This document shows positions 44,206 through 55,697 of a stretch of DNA of 64,000 nucleotides, in pieces (position 1 is the stretch's first letter; each line of letters opens with the position of its first letter). The notes beneath the pieces were generated by a model. The model had not been told where the DNA came from, did no database searches, and saw nothing but the letters and a program-made list of their open reading frames with translations. Source of the stretch: Carcinoscorpius rotundicauda (Eukaryota; Arthropoda; Merostomata; Xiphosura; Limulidae); assembly GCA_011833715.1 (NCBI GenBank), contig CM022391.1:4278001-4342000 (forward strand), written 5' to 3'. The translations under genes and the position numbers were made by a program.

Positions 44206-44732
44206 ACATTATAGATGTTTATCCTTATAAATTGGCTTTGGAAGTGGTCACTTGCTATTGTCATCTGAAACTGATTTCCACGTGAGTATTAGGTAGGTCC
44301 ACTTTATAACAGAAGAACCAATAGGCATAATAATAGAGTAAATATGAAATTAGTTAAAAGACTGATTTTTAAGCTTAGAAAATAAACAAATTTGATACGT
44401 TATGTAAACCAAAAATCAGTGTTAATATATATGTTCAGACACTAAAAACGGTGTGTACTTGTGTAAGACACTGGAGTGTTTCCTTCTACTAGATTTGTGA
44501 GTCAATCAACACCTTTCATCGCTCAGTATATATTTCTACCACATGTCTTATGTTGAAAAACGGGTAGAACTCTATCAGACCAACACGTCTTACTTAGAAG
44601 GAAATATCGGATGTACTCAGAATGACTAGCGCTAACCACGTACATAGAACATAGTTAAAATCGTAACCTTTAAATATTATCTATTTAACCAGTGAAGAGC
44701 ATAGAACTGTCATTTACATGTTTGCACACATT

Positions 44733-44946
44733 TTTAGCAGTGTAAGACTAGAGGGAAGGCAGCTAGTCATCACCACCCCCCGCCAACTTTTGGGCTACTC
44801 TTTTACCAACGAATAGTGGGATTGACCGTCACATTATAACACCCCTACGGCTGAAAGGGCGAGCATATTTGGCGCGATGGGGATGCGAACCCGCGACCCT
44901 CAGATTACGAGTCGCGCGCCTTAACACGCTTGGCCATGCCGGGCCT
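44733..44946 (-). repeat. SINE family A with tRNA-like head
   Basis: Reverse-oriented copy ending at 44946 with the tRNA-like head: on the - strand GGCCCGGCATGGCCAAGCGT and a B box GGGTTCGCATCCC. The body carries TTGGTAAAAGAGTAGCCCAA in near-consensus form. Confidence 0.88.
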
Positions 44947-45075
44947 AAATGTAACATAAAACACACATTTAATTGATAAAATAGTTTCAGAAAAGAAATA
45001 TTTTAATTTTTCAAAACATACTGTACATACTAGTCTTTGTTGCAAAAACAACATTTAACCCATATCTTTAAAGGA

Positions 45076-45180
45076 TTTGTTTGTTTGTTTGTTTGTTTAA
45101 GCACAAAGCTACACACGGGTATCGAAACCCGGATTTTAGCGTGTAAGTCCGCAGACATACCGCTGAGCCACTGGGGGACG
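45076..45180 (-). repeat. tRNA-derived SINE family B, with target-site duplication
   Basis: - strand: a tRNA-like sequence with A box TGGCTCAGCGGTATG and B box GGGTTTCGATACC, then GCTTTGTGCTTAAACAAACA. It is flanked by 11-bp direct repeats TCTTTAAAGGA (45065-45075 and 45181-45191). A short SINE, about 105 bp, ending in a CAAA-type repeat. Confidence 0.85.
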
Positions 45181-45339
45181 TCTTTAAAGGAAGGTAAATA
45201 AACGCACAAAATATAATCAATATAAAAGAAAATGCAAAGTAAAAGATTATTGGTAACTTAAGTTAATCTCCTCAAAACTAAAAATATAATAGAATAATTT
45301 AACTTACAATAAAATAACAGACACAAAATATACACTTAC

Positions 45340-45389
45340 CCAGCACTCATTGAGGTTTTGCTTTCCTTCATTTGAACACAAGTTAACAT
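45340..45389 (-). CDS. Possible 5' exon on the - strand (speculative)
   Basis: ATG at 45389 opens MLTCVQMKESKTSMSAG and ends at a good donor, GTAAGT, at 45339. It could be a first exon, perhaps an upstream or UTR exon of the metaxin transcript: a plausible acceptor TTTATAG lies near 43756 ahead of the metaxin ATG. The joined frame would not run into metaxin cleanly, so it may be non-coding or chance. Confidence 0.2.
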
Positions 45390-46044
45390 TTTAAAGACCT
45401 TACGGAGTTCGACAATAGTTCACTTTTAGAAAACTAGAATTGAAAAACCTAGCATAAAAATATGAGGAGAGTCTTTTTCTTCCAAGCTGCTTTCTTCATC
45501 AACAAGGGAACATCAACTTCTGGTAGTTCGGTAATTTGTAAAAGTTTGGCTCATTCTACACTTAAAGAACCTGTGATTGTGAAACATTATTGCTAAGCCT
45601 AATGGATGGCATGAACTGAGTGAAATCTAGTCGACACTACCGGATCAAGACAATCGTAGGACATATGCACCGTAGCTAATAAATAATTCAGCCTTGCTAG
45701 GTGATGTGCAAAATAAGAGAAGGAGAGGCTAGATCGCTAGAACCAAAGTGATACCTTTAAAGCAGAACGAGCACTTTGTCTGTTCTGGGTATAATTGGTT
45801 AAAATAAATTGAATTAAGATGACCACCACAGTCCACTACCTTGAAAAGTCTGTTTATGAGCATGTAAGATCCTGTTTAAGTGCTGAGTTTAATTACGTAT
45901 ATTAAGTTCATTTTAATTAATTTTTGTATCACTTTCTATGTTCATGGTAACTTTATTTAATTTATGTTAATTTTTATCATGTTAAAGTTCATGCATATTA
46001 AAGAGCTTTTCTTATTTTTATTATGTTATCGTAGTATTTTTCGG

Positions 46045-46253
46045 TCCGGCATGGCCTGGTAGGTTAAGGTGTTCTATTCGTAATCTTTTCAGCCGTGTGG
46101 GCGTTATAATGGTAAAAGAATAGCCCAAGAGTTGGCGGTTGGTAGTGATGACTAGTTGCCTTTCTTCTAGTCTAACTCTGCTAAATTAGGGACGGCTAGC
46201 ACAGATAGCCCTCGAGTAGCTTTGTGCAAAATTAAAAAGAAACAAACAAACGT
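46045..46253 (+). repeat. SINE family A, internally deleted
   Basis: Starts GGTCCGGCATGGCCTGGTAG, then jumps from the CGTAATC of the head to TTTTCAGCCGTGTGGGCGTT, missing the B-box part. Ends with AAAGAAACAAACAAAC. Confidence 0.85.
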
Positions 46254-46375
46254 GGTATTTTTCTTTTATATGAACCTGAATATATATATATATATACATA
46301 CATTTATATTATAATTAATTTATTATAAAGATGTTAAATTTAATAAGTGAATTCAAAGGTGTGTGTATATATATA

Positions 46376-46652
46376 TGGCCTGGCATGGCCAAGCGCGTAA
46401 AGTGCGACTCGTAATCCGAGGGTCGCGGGTTCGCGCCCGCGTCGCGCTAAACATGCTCGCCCTCCCACCCGTGGGGGCGTATAATGTGACGGTCAATCCC
46501 ACTATTCGTTGGTAAAAGAGTAGCCCAAGAGTTGGCGGGGGTGGTGATGACTAGCTGCCTTCCCTCTAGTCTTACACTGCTAAATTAGGGACGGCTAGCA
46601 CAGATAGCCCTCGAGTTACTTTGTGTGAAATTCCAAAACAAACAAACAAATT
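46376..46652 (+). repeat. SINE family A, nearly complete
   Basis: Complete-looking copy: head TGGCCTGGCATGGCCAAGCG, B box GGGTTCGCGCCC, body GTTGGTAAAAGAGTAGCCCA and GCTAAATTAGGGACGGCTAG, tail CCAAAACAAACAAACAAA. A TGTATATATAT-like duplication flanks it, but lies in TA-repeat sequence and is not decisive. Confidence 0.93.
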
Positions 46653-46704
46653 ATGTATATATATGCATTTCCAGTTAAAAAGGGTTAACTTTGCTTCTGT
46701 ATAG

Positions 46705-47334
46705 TACACCCTTGTGCAAATTAATTGAAACAAGACGGAAAATTACGATGTTTTCAAAAATTCAAAAATTACTTTTGTTCAATTCTGGAACGACTCTTCT
46801 CTGCAAAACTTCGATGTACTTTGTTCCTCGCATCATACCTTCTACGATATGTAAGCCTCCGACGTCATAGTGGCTGAAAAAGCCCTAAAATGTCTTCTTC
46901 AAGGTATGTTTTACAAACTGATTGATGTGAGATTCTCGAAGTTTCTCATTTGGAGATCTGCGCACATGCAGACTTCTTTGACCCCGTATGAAGAAATGAG
47001 TCTCGCCACTGAATATCACCTTCCTCCATTGTTCTTGCATTCATTTCTTGTATTTCAAACCCCATTGATACCGTTTTTTCTTCACTGAACTGGTAAGAAG
47101 TTTTTTGACTGATCTCCTAGTCCTTCTAACGCAATTGCGAATGACGTAATATTTCTCAAAATTTCGTCAAGTATCCCAAAAATAGATCGGCTATACTGCA
47201 TAACACAGCTAATGACGCCGATTGTGTGAAAAAATGACTCTTAAAGGAAATCAACGGGTCCAGCGAGCTTACACCGGCAGCCACGCTGAAAATATTGTAA
47301 AATATTTGTTTCAACTAATTTGCACTAGGGTGTA
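46705..47334 (-). mobile_element. Tc1-like transposon remnant, internally deleted
   Basis: 630 bp with TA-flanked inverted ends, TACACCCTTGTGCAAATTAA and, reverse-complemented, TACACCCTAGTGCAAATTAG, continuing TTGAAACAA. The - strand interior reads RYQWGLKYKKWMQEQWRKVI, FSGETHFFIRGQRSLHVRRS and later GFFSHYDVGGLHIVEGMMRG with KYIEVLQRRVVPEL. This parallels the Tc1 transposase core (W---VLFSDE--F, VRR-P-E, W--FS--G-G-L--I-G-M---Y---L). The catalytic Asp of FSDE is Gly here and the ends of the coding region are missing, so it is inactive. Confidence 0.88.
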
Positions 47335-47627
47335 GATGCAGTCTCTATTTGTGTATATAATGTTTTTTGTTATGTATGAAGTTTCTAGAGGGCTTTTCTT
47401 TTCTCTTTTGATTATGAATGTATTAACTGAGTTTCCTTTTCTTATTTTATTTCCTTGATTAAAGGCATCATTTTTACATGAATATAGATAGTAATTAAAA
47501 GGTTTTTACGATGTTTTCAATATATTATGCTTAAAGTTTCAACAGCTTTCTTTTAGAGCGTATCGGCTAAGAATAGACAAGAGCTTTTGTTATTTAAAAA
47601 AAATAATATATTTTTATTTAATTATGG

Positions 47628-47816
47628 GAGCCTCGACATTGCAAGATGGTTAGGGCGTCAACTCGCAATATGAAGGCCGCAGGTTCGAATCCCCATCCCA
47701 CCAAACATGCTTGCCCTTTTCACCGTGGGTGCGTTATAATGTGACGATCAATCCTACTATTCGTTGGTAAAAGCGTAGCCCAAGAGTTGACAGTGGATGG
47801 TGATGATTAGCTGCCT
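47628..47816 (+). repeat. SINE family A relative, 3'-truncated
   Basis: Head variant CTCGACATTGCAAGATGGTT with B box GGTTCGAATCCCC, then the usual body up to GATGATTAGCTGCC, where another copy begins directly. Confidence 0.85.
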
Positions 47817-48095
47817 GGCTCGGCATGGCTGAGCGTGTTAAGGCGTTCGACTCGTAATACGAGGGTCGCGTACTCGAAACCTCGTCGCACCAATCATGCT
47901 CGCCCTTTCAGCCGTGGAGGCGTTATAATGTATCGAACAATGACACTATTTGTTGGTAAAAGAGTAGCCCAAGAGTTTGCGGTGGGTGGCGATGACTAGC
48001 TGCCTTACTTCTAGACTTACATTGCTAAATTAGGGACGGCTAGCACAGATAGCCCTCGAGTAGCTTTGCGCGACATTCAAAAGAAACCAACAAAC
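47817..48095 (+). repeat. SINE family A, nearly complete, abutting the previous copy
   Basis: Head GGCTCGGCATGGCTGAGCGT, CTCGTAATACGAGGGTCGCG, body and tail ending AAGAAACCAACAAACAAAC. It joins the upstream copy at the CTGCC motif without spacer. Confidence 0.9.
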
Positions 48096-48200
48096 AAACA
48101 GACTAGCTATCTTCCCTCCAAGTTTTACACTTCTAAATTATGGATGGATAGCGCAGGTAGTCGATGTGTAACTTTGCGTGAAATTCAAAATACATCAACA
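48096..48200 (+). repeat. SINE family A 3' part
   Basis: GACTAGCTATCTTCCCTCCA and the rest of the 3' end in diverged form. It may be the displaced 3' remainder of the copy at 47628, whose sequence breaks off at the same CTGCC point, so that the copy at 47817 inserted into it. Confidence 0.75.
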
Positions 48201-49761
48201 ATTAATTATGTGAAATGCTCGCGTTTTTTCTTTCAATCATATCTAACATATATATATATATATATCCAACGTTATATTATATTAATTTATAATGTAGGGT
48301 ATTGTGTGAATTTTGTCTCTCGTTTGCTCATTTTATGTTTCTCGTTTTAGCTTTTGTTTAAAGGGCTATTTCATATTTAATGTGGCATTTTTCTTTGATT
48401 TTATCATTATTAAAGGATCTTTTCTTCGATTCACATAAATTAGTTCAGATAAAAGATAAGTATTGAGATATCTAAATATGACTTTGCTTTGTAAATATAT
48501 ATAAATATTAAAATGTTATGACTTGAAAAAGAGCTTGCCCAAATCCTCTACTTTTGTTACTTTCACAAATCCAGTACTGAGTCTTTGCTCAAACGAAAGG
48601 TTTCGTCTTCCGCGTCTATCTTTAGAAAAGGAGAGGAAAAAAATAAATGACGTCATTCGATTTCAACTTGAATCTTCACCGTTCTGCTCTACCTCGTTTT
48701 ACTGTGTATAACAGTTAGTCTTACATATGAATATGGTGCCTGTAAAAGTGACTTAACAACCCTAAGATTTAGCATTAATCTTCACGTGTTGTTGTAGCTC
48801 GAAAGTTACTGAAAAATCATTAGTTATCACAGTAAGAGAATTTTGTTTTTTCGATTATGTCTTTTGAAATGTCCCAACATAAAAAGATGCATTTTCTAAA
48901 CGGAATAGTGTTTTGAAAAATAGGAAACTATGAGGTGTAAGGTAACAAAAAGGGAGGTTTAGCAATTAGTCTTAAAAATAATATTCAAATATCCATGTTT
49001 TGCAGTAGGCTGTCAGCCAGGTGTGATAATTTTCTGAACAGTAAATTAATTCAGCACAGTATGTATTACAAATCGGCATTATATGGTTTATTCACGGAGT
49101 TTTGGATAATACTACTAAGAAGGTTAAAGAACGAGTAGTAAATCACAGATTACAAATTACTGCTACTTAATGATTGACTTTAAGAGAGAGCATTAGCAGT
49201 TATTGTATTCAAGGTCTGCAAAAACTTATTTAGACTTTAATTTATATACTTGTAACGTGTAGATCTCTCTTATTATCTGTATGTTTCTGATTTGTACAAT
49301 ACCAATAAGTGTATGTCAGTATGTAACATTTTAATACTGCATGAGGTTATTATACTCAAGTTTGAAATTGGGATTATTTGAACAATTTAAACTCTAAATT
49401 AAATTTAAAAATAGAGATTCCAATTTTTTTTGCTCCTTTTTTATCGAAAAATTCATGATGGCCATCTGGACTCTAAAATTATTTCACTATCACGTTACCC
49501 AAATGATTGTCAAATTTACAGACGATGGTTCACAAACACTTTTGGGAGTTTGTATTGACACACAAAATTTGAATATAGCCATCACAATCTTTGCATATCA
49601 CTATATCAGTTCTATTAAGGATAATATATTAAAGAACACTTAATAGTTAGTCCAAGATAATTATCACTCTTAGCTTAATTTTTAGTTTTAAAATATTCAG
49701 GTCCTGTTGACAGTCAGTATAACAGAGGATTTTCCTCTGAAGAGACCACGTAAGGAGATTA

Positions 49762-49885
49762 ACTTCAACCCCGCTGGGACAGTTTTAAGTATACAGATTT
49801 ACAACGCTAAGATCAGAGGTTCGATTCCCCTTCATGGACTCTGCAGATAGCCCAATGTAGTTTGCTATAAGAAACATACGCACAC
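49762..49885 (+). repeat. tRNA-derived SINE family C
   Basis: CCCCGCTGGGACAG, then AAGTATACAGATTTACAACG, a B box GGTTCGATTCCCC and GCAGATAGCCCAATGTAGTT. It is related to the diverged copy in the mariner at 17.5 kb. Confidence 0.75.
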
Positions 49886-50251
49886 ATATTAACTTCAAAC
49901 AATTTATTACTTGTCAAAATGTCAAACATCTATTACAATAAATTCAGTTGACCAAAGAGCCACAATCATTCCAATTCGTTCAAGTGATTTTGAACATTCC
50001 AATCACGTGACAAACACAGCGATATGAAGTAAAACATTGTATTCTCAAGTGGGTTTCTCATCATCGCGAAAGCAAAACACTGAAAAAGCAAGATTTACAC
50101 GGAGGTATCGTCAGCTGGTACAAACTCCAGCTATAGTGCTGAAATTGTCGAACCTGGCATTATACTTCTATTCTATATTCTACTTCTATATTCATAATCT
50201 CTTTTGTTTACTGATGTATTTCTTCAATTTGACGTAAATTTTAATATTCTT

Positions 50252-50458
50252 TTGAATTTCGCGCAAAGCTACACGAGAGCTATCTGCGCTAGCCGTCCCT
50301 AATTTAGCAGTGTAAGACTAGAGGGAAGGCAGCTAGCTATCACTACCCCCCGCCAACTCTTGGGCTATTCTTTTACCAGCGAGTAATGGGATTGATCGTA
50401 AATTTATAACGCCCCCACAACTGAAAGAGCATGTTTGGTGCGACAGGGATTCGAATTA
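50252..50458 (-). repeat. SINE family A
   Basis: Reverse copy from TTTCGCGCAAAGCTACACGA to ATTCGAAT. The tRNA head is cut right after its B box; the following sequence is host DNA. Confidence 0.88.
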
Positions 50459-50699
50459 TATTTCCTTACTCTAATATTTCTGTACTTTTAAAAATATGAT
50501 TTTAAGTTCTATATTATATTCAAATAGCTGTGTATTTTTTATAGATTTACATCATGTGAACATTATGTCTTGTAATAACAGGACTTTTGTCAAACTACGT
50601 TGTTCATAAAATAATTACATTAATTTTTGTGTGCTCCCACAGTTTTTGAAGATGTTTGGTTATTCCAAACCTTTGGTTGTTCAGACAATGTTGTGATAT

Positions 50700-50850
50700 C
50701 AGTGATGTCGAGAAACCCACTTGTTGAGAATTTTATATACAAAAACGGCTCGTTTGGGTTGAGAAAATATTTTACATAGAAGGTCGAAACGTTGTTCGTT
50801 CTTCTATGTAAAATATTTTCTCAACCCAAAAGAGCCGTTTTTGCATATAA
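50700..50850. mobile_element. 151-bp PLE-tail mini-insertion with palindrome (copy B)
   Basis: Flanked by 13-bp direct repeats AATGTTGTGATAT (50687-50699 and 50851-50863), so it is one insertion event. It begins CAGTGATGTCGAGAAACCCA and then forms an inverted repeat: 50735-50782 and 50801-50848 are complementary at 46 of 48 positions, separated by 18 bases containing GTCGAAACGTTGTTCG. Each arm carries the PLE 3'-terminal sequence (CTCAACCCAAA-GAGCCGTTTTT). Copies A and C and the PLE at 57.5 kb share the arm sequence. Confidence 0.85.
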
Positions 50851-51783
50851 AATGTTGTGATATTTTCGCATTTTTTCAGCCTTATTTTTAAGTCTGCAAA
50901 CTTTGGGCTCTGGAAGAAATACTCATTAAAAAGGCGCTTTGTTTGAACCATGTTAGATATTTTTTATTTCATTAAACAAGACAGAAACAAACACCGATTA
51001 ATCACGTAACCTCGGTCGAAAAGAATTATTATTTGAAAAGTAGCTCGAACTTGCAATCAGTTAACCGCTAACAACGAGACGTTCCTGAAATTCTAGAGAA
51101 AAAAACACCAATACGTGAGATCGTAGAGAAAGAAATCTGGAAAATAGATGATGAATTAAAGTTAGTGTAAGTAAAAAAAGAGTCGTATTGAACACAAATA
51201 TTTTTCGTTTAAACAAAAATGTATTCAGCTCATTAAAGGCACTAACGTTGATTATAGTAGGCCTATGTTAATATTATGCCTCGTTAGTACTAACAGCTAA
51301 ACATAAGTCAAAATACTAACTAATTCCAGAGGTAAATTGTAAATAATGTAAAGATAAGTAAGTGTTACGTTTACGAAAGTATACTCTGAATTAAAATTAG
51401 ACCTGATTACGGATAACATCTGAAGAAATTTAATTTTCATTAAAACAGTAGAATAATAACAAATATACATGGCAACTTATGCAAATATTAATTGCAAACA
51501 AATATGTCTGAAGTTGAAAAACGTTAACTTCAACAGTAGTATGGGGCCCAGTTACCTTGGTGATAGTTGGCCTAATTCATTAACTTTAACTTGATTTTAA
51601 GTTAGAAGGCCACCTGTGAAACCTGGTGTTAATAGTAATCTAGTTAAACTTAACTTGTGTAGTAAATTTCAAATATACCCGTTGGCTCATAGTTAATTAC
51701 GAAACAGCTTTCTTTGTAGTAGATTTAGTATTTCTGTAACTTGAAAGTACAGCATAAAATTTTACAGGTACAAAAGCTTTATT

Positions 51784-52031
51784 TTTGAATTTCACGCAAA
51801 GCTACTCGAGGGCTATCTACACTAGCCGTTCCTAATTAAGTAAGGTAGCTAGTCATCACCAATCACCACAAACTCTTGGGCTTCTCTGTTACCAACGAGT
51901 AGTGGGATTGATCGTCACGTATAACGCTCCCACGGCTGGAAAAGCGAGCAGGTTTAGTGCAACGGAGATGTGAAACCGCGACCTCAGATTACGAGTCGAT
52001 CACCTTAACCCATTTGGTCATGCCGGACCAA
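51784..52031 (-). repeat. SINE family A
   Basis: Reverse copy from TTTCACGCAAAGCTACTCGA to the head ending GGTCATGCCGGACC, with an internal deletion just after CCTAATTAAG. Confidence 0.87.
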
Positions 52032-52365
52032 TTACAAAATTAAATATTGATGAATAAATTGTCATAATGCGTTTTCAGTCAGGAAATATGATGTTAAAAC
52101 AAAAATAATCATGGAAACTGGAGTAAATTATTAAATACATCATTAAACTTCATGCTACATTATTATCTCTGTACTTTTTTATTTCTACTGAAATAACAGA
52201 GCAAAGAAAAATTAATTTTCACTTTCATGTGTTGATCAGTAATATGTTAAAATTAATCTTAAAGTTAGTGCGACAAAGATAACAAATAAATCACAAGACA
52301 TGATTTTTAGCACAAAATTGAATAAACTGCTCTGACACTTCATTAGTTTTAACTTTTATAGCCCA

Positions 52366-52475
52366 AAAATTTGTGGTGATGACTAGCAGCTTTCCCTCTA
52401 GTCTTACAATGCTAAATTAGGGGCAGTTAATGCGGACAGCCCTGGCGTAGCTTTGCAAAAAATTCAAAAAGCAAA
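52366..52475 (+). repeat. SINE family A 3' part
   Basis: GTGGTGATGACTAGCAGCTT, then TCTAGTCTTACAATGCTAAA and the 3' end GCGTAGCTTTGC. 5'-truncated. Confidence 0.8.
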
Positions 52476-52500
52476 ACATTTAGAGCAGCAGGGAATATCG

Positions 52501-52624
52501 TTGTTGTTGTTTTTGAATTAAGCACAAAGCTACACAATGGGCTATCTGTGCTCTTCCCACCACGCATATCGAAACCCGGATTTTAGCGTGTAAGTCCGCA
52601 GACATACCGCTGAGCCACTGGGGG
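52501..52624 (-). repeat. tRNA-derived SINE family B, with target-site duplication
   Basis: Same family as 45076-45180: in + orientation AAGCACAAAGCTACACAATG through CGAAACCCGGATTTTAGCGT to GCTGAGCCACTGGGG. It is flanked by 13-bp repeats GCAGGGAATATCG (52488-52500 and 52625-52637). Confidence 0.87.
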
Positions 52625-53326
52625 GCAGGGAATATCGACCATGACGTGTAATAAAGTATACGTACACACATATATATCATAACGGCCAGCCAAGCTAAAC
52701 TGTGTTTTCTTGCAAAGTAACATTACTAAACGTTGTGTTATTTTTATCATTCCTGCTTTGTTGTTATTCTTTGTGTTACCTTGTTGCCTTCGTTTTACAT
52801 TGTGTTATCTCGTTTATTTTTGGCTTCAGACGTATTTTAATTCTTTTATTTTTGTGTATTGAATTAATGCATTTTACGTTGCTGTGAACACGTTTTGATT
52901 TGTATATTTCAATTCCATCAACTAACATTTCTAATTGTAGTATGATATGACATGCTTTAATTGTTATAAATTACCCAAATGTACTTTATAAATACGTTTT
53001 GAAATTGAAATTTATTTTTAAATTAAGTGTAGGATTATATTACAGACTTTTTAAAATTCATAATATAGTTACTGTATACTTAAATTCTCTATTTTTTAAA
53101 CGTAAATGTTCGTACATATCAAACTAGCTACTTAATGTATCTCGGGCCATGAAAATGTTTTTTTATTTTGTTGATCTTTATATATAGCGAGCAGGACGAG
53201 CAGTGTGTTAACACAGGGATGCCATCATCAGTACAGCACGTGACACTTACAACTGCTTAACACTTTCATTAATTCACCTCACAGAAATGTATAAATACAT
53301 TTACATTTACGTTTTGTTTTGTTTTT

Positions 53327-53586
53327 AAATTTCGCGCAAAGCTACTCGGGGGCTATCTGCGCTAGCCGTCTGTAATTTGGCAGTGTAAGACAAGAGAGAA
53401 GGCAGCTAATCACCACCCACCGCCAATTCGTGGGCTACTCTTTTACCAACGAATAGTGGGATTGACCGTAATATTATAACGACAACACGGCTGAAAGGGC
53501 AAGCATGTTTGGTGAGACGGGGATTCGAATCCGTGACCTTCGGATTAAGAGTTGAGTGCCTTAACTACCTGGCCATGCCGGGCTAA
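53327..53586 (-). repeat. SINE family A, nearly complete
   Basis: Reverse copy from AATTTCGCGCAAAGCTACTC to a full tRNA-like head ending CTGGCCATGCCGGGC, with B box GGATTCGAATCC in + orientation. Confidence 0.9.
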
Positions 53587-55575
53587 TCTTCAGTTTACTT
53601 GTAGTAAATAAATGCTCACTATTTTATGTAAAGAAATGTTTTTAAGAATTCAACTGTTATTCCATTCATTGTGTGTGAAATATATTTTAATTACATCATC
53701 GACCAAAATCTTGTTGTTTTTTTACCTACAGTCTCCATAACCATTCTGAGTTATCAGTCGACTTCTGACAAATTTCTCTTTATGATTGATTTTTATTTTA
53801 CGTTAGCGGCTGTTATTGTGTCCCCATTTTAAATATATTTCGTTATATTACGTTCAAAATGTTTTTAACAAGTAGGACGGAAATTCTTAGAAATGTTTCG
53901 ATTGAGATTTTGTCCGACTTTAAATCTAACGCCCGGACTGACTGTTACTTTTATAGAACAACTGAAGCCGAATATGTAAAACAAATTTTGCGACATCGCG
54001 GCGCGAATCTTGGACTTATCGTTTCGCATCTCGTCACATTAGTTATGAAGCCACCTTTGACCCTAAATATTCATTTACGAGGGCTAGAAATTTGAAGCTT
54101 TAAGAGGATTTTGGTGTTAGTCGAAGGTGTTACTGAAATGTAAACATTTTTCTCAATTTATGATTAATTGTGAATGTTCTGATAACCCGATCTCCAATGA
54201 AGAAAAATGTAACGATATATCTTACCTTGCTTTCTTTAGAACTGTCTATCACTGAAGAATTTGTTCTTGTTTAACAAGCATCTTTTATAATCATATTAAT
54301 TCGCTGTATTTCATGCTTTTCACTGTTTGTTTTTGGATTCTGTACTCTGAGAAAGTAAGACGTAAAGCATTTTAGCGACATCACTTATGGGCGTGTCATA
54401 AATGCAGATCTCGTGTAAGGGTGAAGATTACCAATTGTTATTAAAAAAGCAGAACATAACAACACAAAAGACTTACTTAGTCGAGGTAATTAGTAAATTA
54501 TTAATGGGATTAGTTTGAGAACCGGAATAAGTAATAACCACGCTTATTTTATATCTCAAATATTTTATTCTATTATCAATTTATATTAAAAGGACAAACA
54601 TAAACGCATAATTTACGTACTCTTGAATATTTTTGGCCGTAGTATTAATAGAATATAAATTGTGAAGTCTAGATTTAATTATGAAATTTTAATGGTGGGA
54701 ATAAGGTACGCTCATGCCAAGGGAAAATACAAATCTTTGATTACTCCTTTTTTATTCATATTTTTCTTGATTTTGACATGACTTAATAAATATGTCTTTG
54801 ATTTATTGGTGATAAGGCGTGATTAAACCCTATTTTTTTCCTTTTGTATCTCTGTATTCATTGTCTAAAACATTTAAATCTATTTAACTAGACAGTATTT
54901 GAATTAACGTATCAGTCTAAACAGACATTTTAGGAGAAATGAAGATAAATAAAGGAAATAAACAAATTTTAAAAAAATTCAGAAAGATTCATTAATGTGG
55001 TGCTTTTAAATTTTCCATCACAACAGTCATTATGCTAATTACAGTGATTATGAAGTTTACTACACTTCTCACACTCATTTGTAGAACAAGGAGTTACGTT
55101 TATTGCCATACTGAAACTAGACTGGTCGTGATATGGTGTGATGTGTCAGGTGATTTCTTGAGCTCTGTGAACGGACATGTATTTTGATTTCCATGATTAA
55201 TTTGCACAATATGTTTAAAGTATAGTCTGTTAAACATACTGTGTAGTTCTTGTTTGTTTGTTTTTTATTAAAGTGTAAACATTTCTTTTAACCAAACATT
55301 TCCACGAGTAGAGACGTCAATAAACGTCATGTCATCGTTTTTGAGTTTTTCACAAATTATCTAGTGCCTATACAGTGGGTACGTGGTAATTTTACTAACT
55401 TATAATGCTAAAATCTGGGTTTAGATTACTCGTGGTGGATGGAGTGTATTCCATTGTACTAATTTGAGCTGAAACAAAATGAAAAGGCATTTAGTATTTT
55501 TAGTATTTCTGGATTTTCCAACAGAACATGCGATTAGAGAATAATCAAGTTTACATTAATGGTTTGTTTGTTTTT

Positions 55576-55697
55576 GAATTTCAAGCAAAACTGCACGAGG
55601 GTTATCTGCGCTAGCTGTCTCTAATTTAGCAGTGCAAGATTAGAGGGAAGGCAGCTAGTCATCACCATCCACCACCAACTCCTGGGCTACTCTTTTA
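55576..55697 (-). repeat. SINE family A, cut by the PLE boundary
   Basis: Reverse copy from GAATTTCAAGCAAAACTGCA to CTACTCTTTTACTAACC, where consensus would continue with the GAATAGTGGG block. PLE sequence begins at this point, so the PLE or a deletion removed the rest. Confidence 0.82.

Noticed and set aside
46376..46450. tRNA gene candidate from A- and B-box-like motifs
   Set aside because: The tRNA-like head continues into the SINE body and recurs in many copies; stems are imperfect, so it is a SINE head, not a tRNA gene.
53859..54095. 78-codon + strand open frame in a less AT-rich spot
   Set aside because: No family resemblance, splice context or neighbouring coding evidence; kept as unassigned intergenic DNA.
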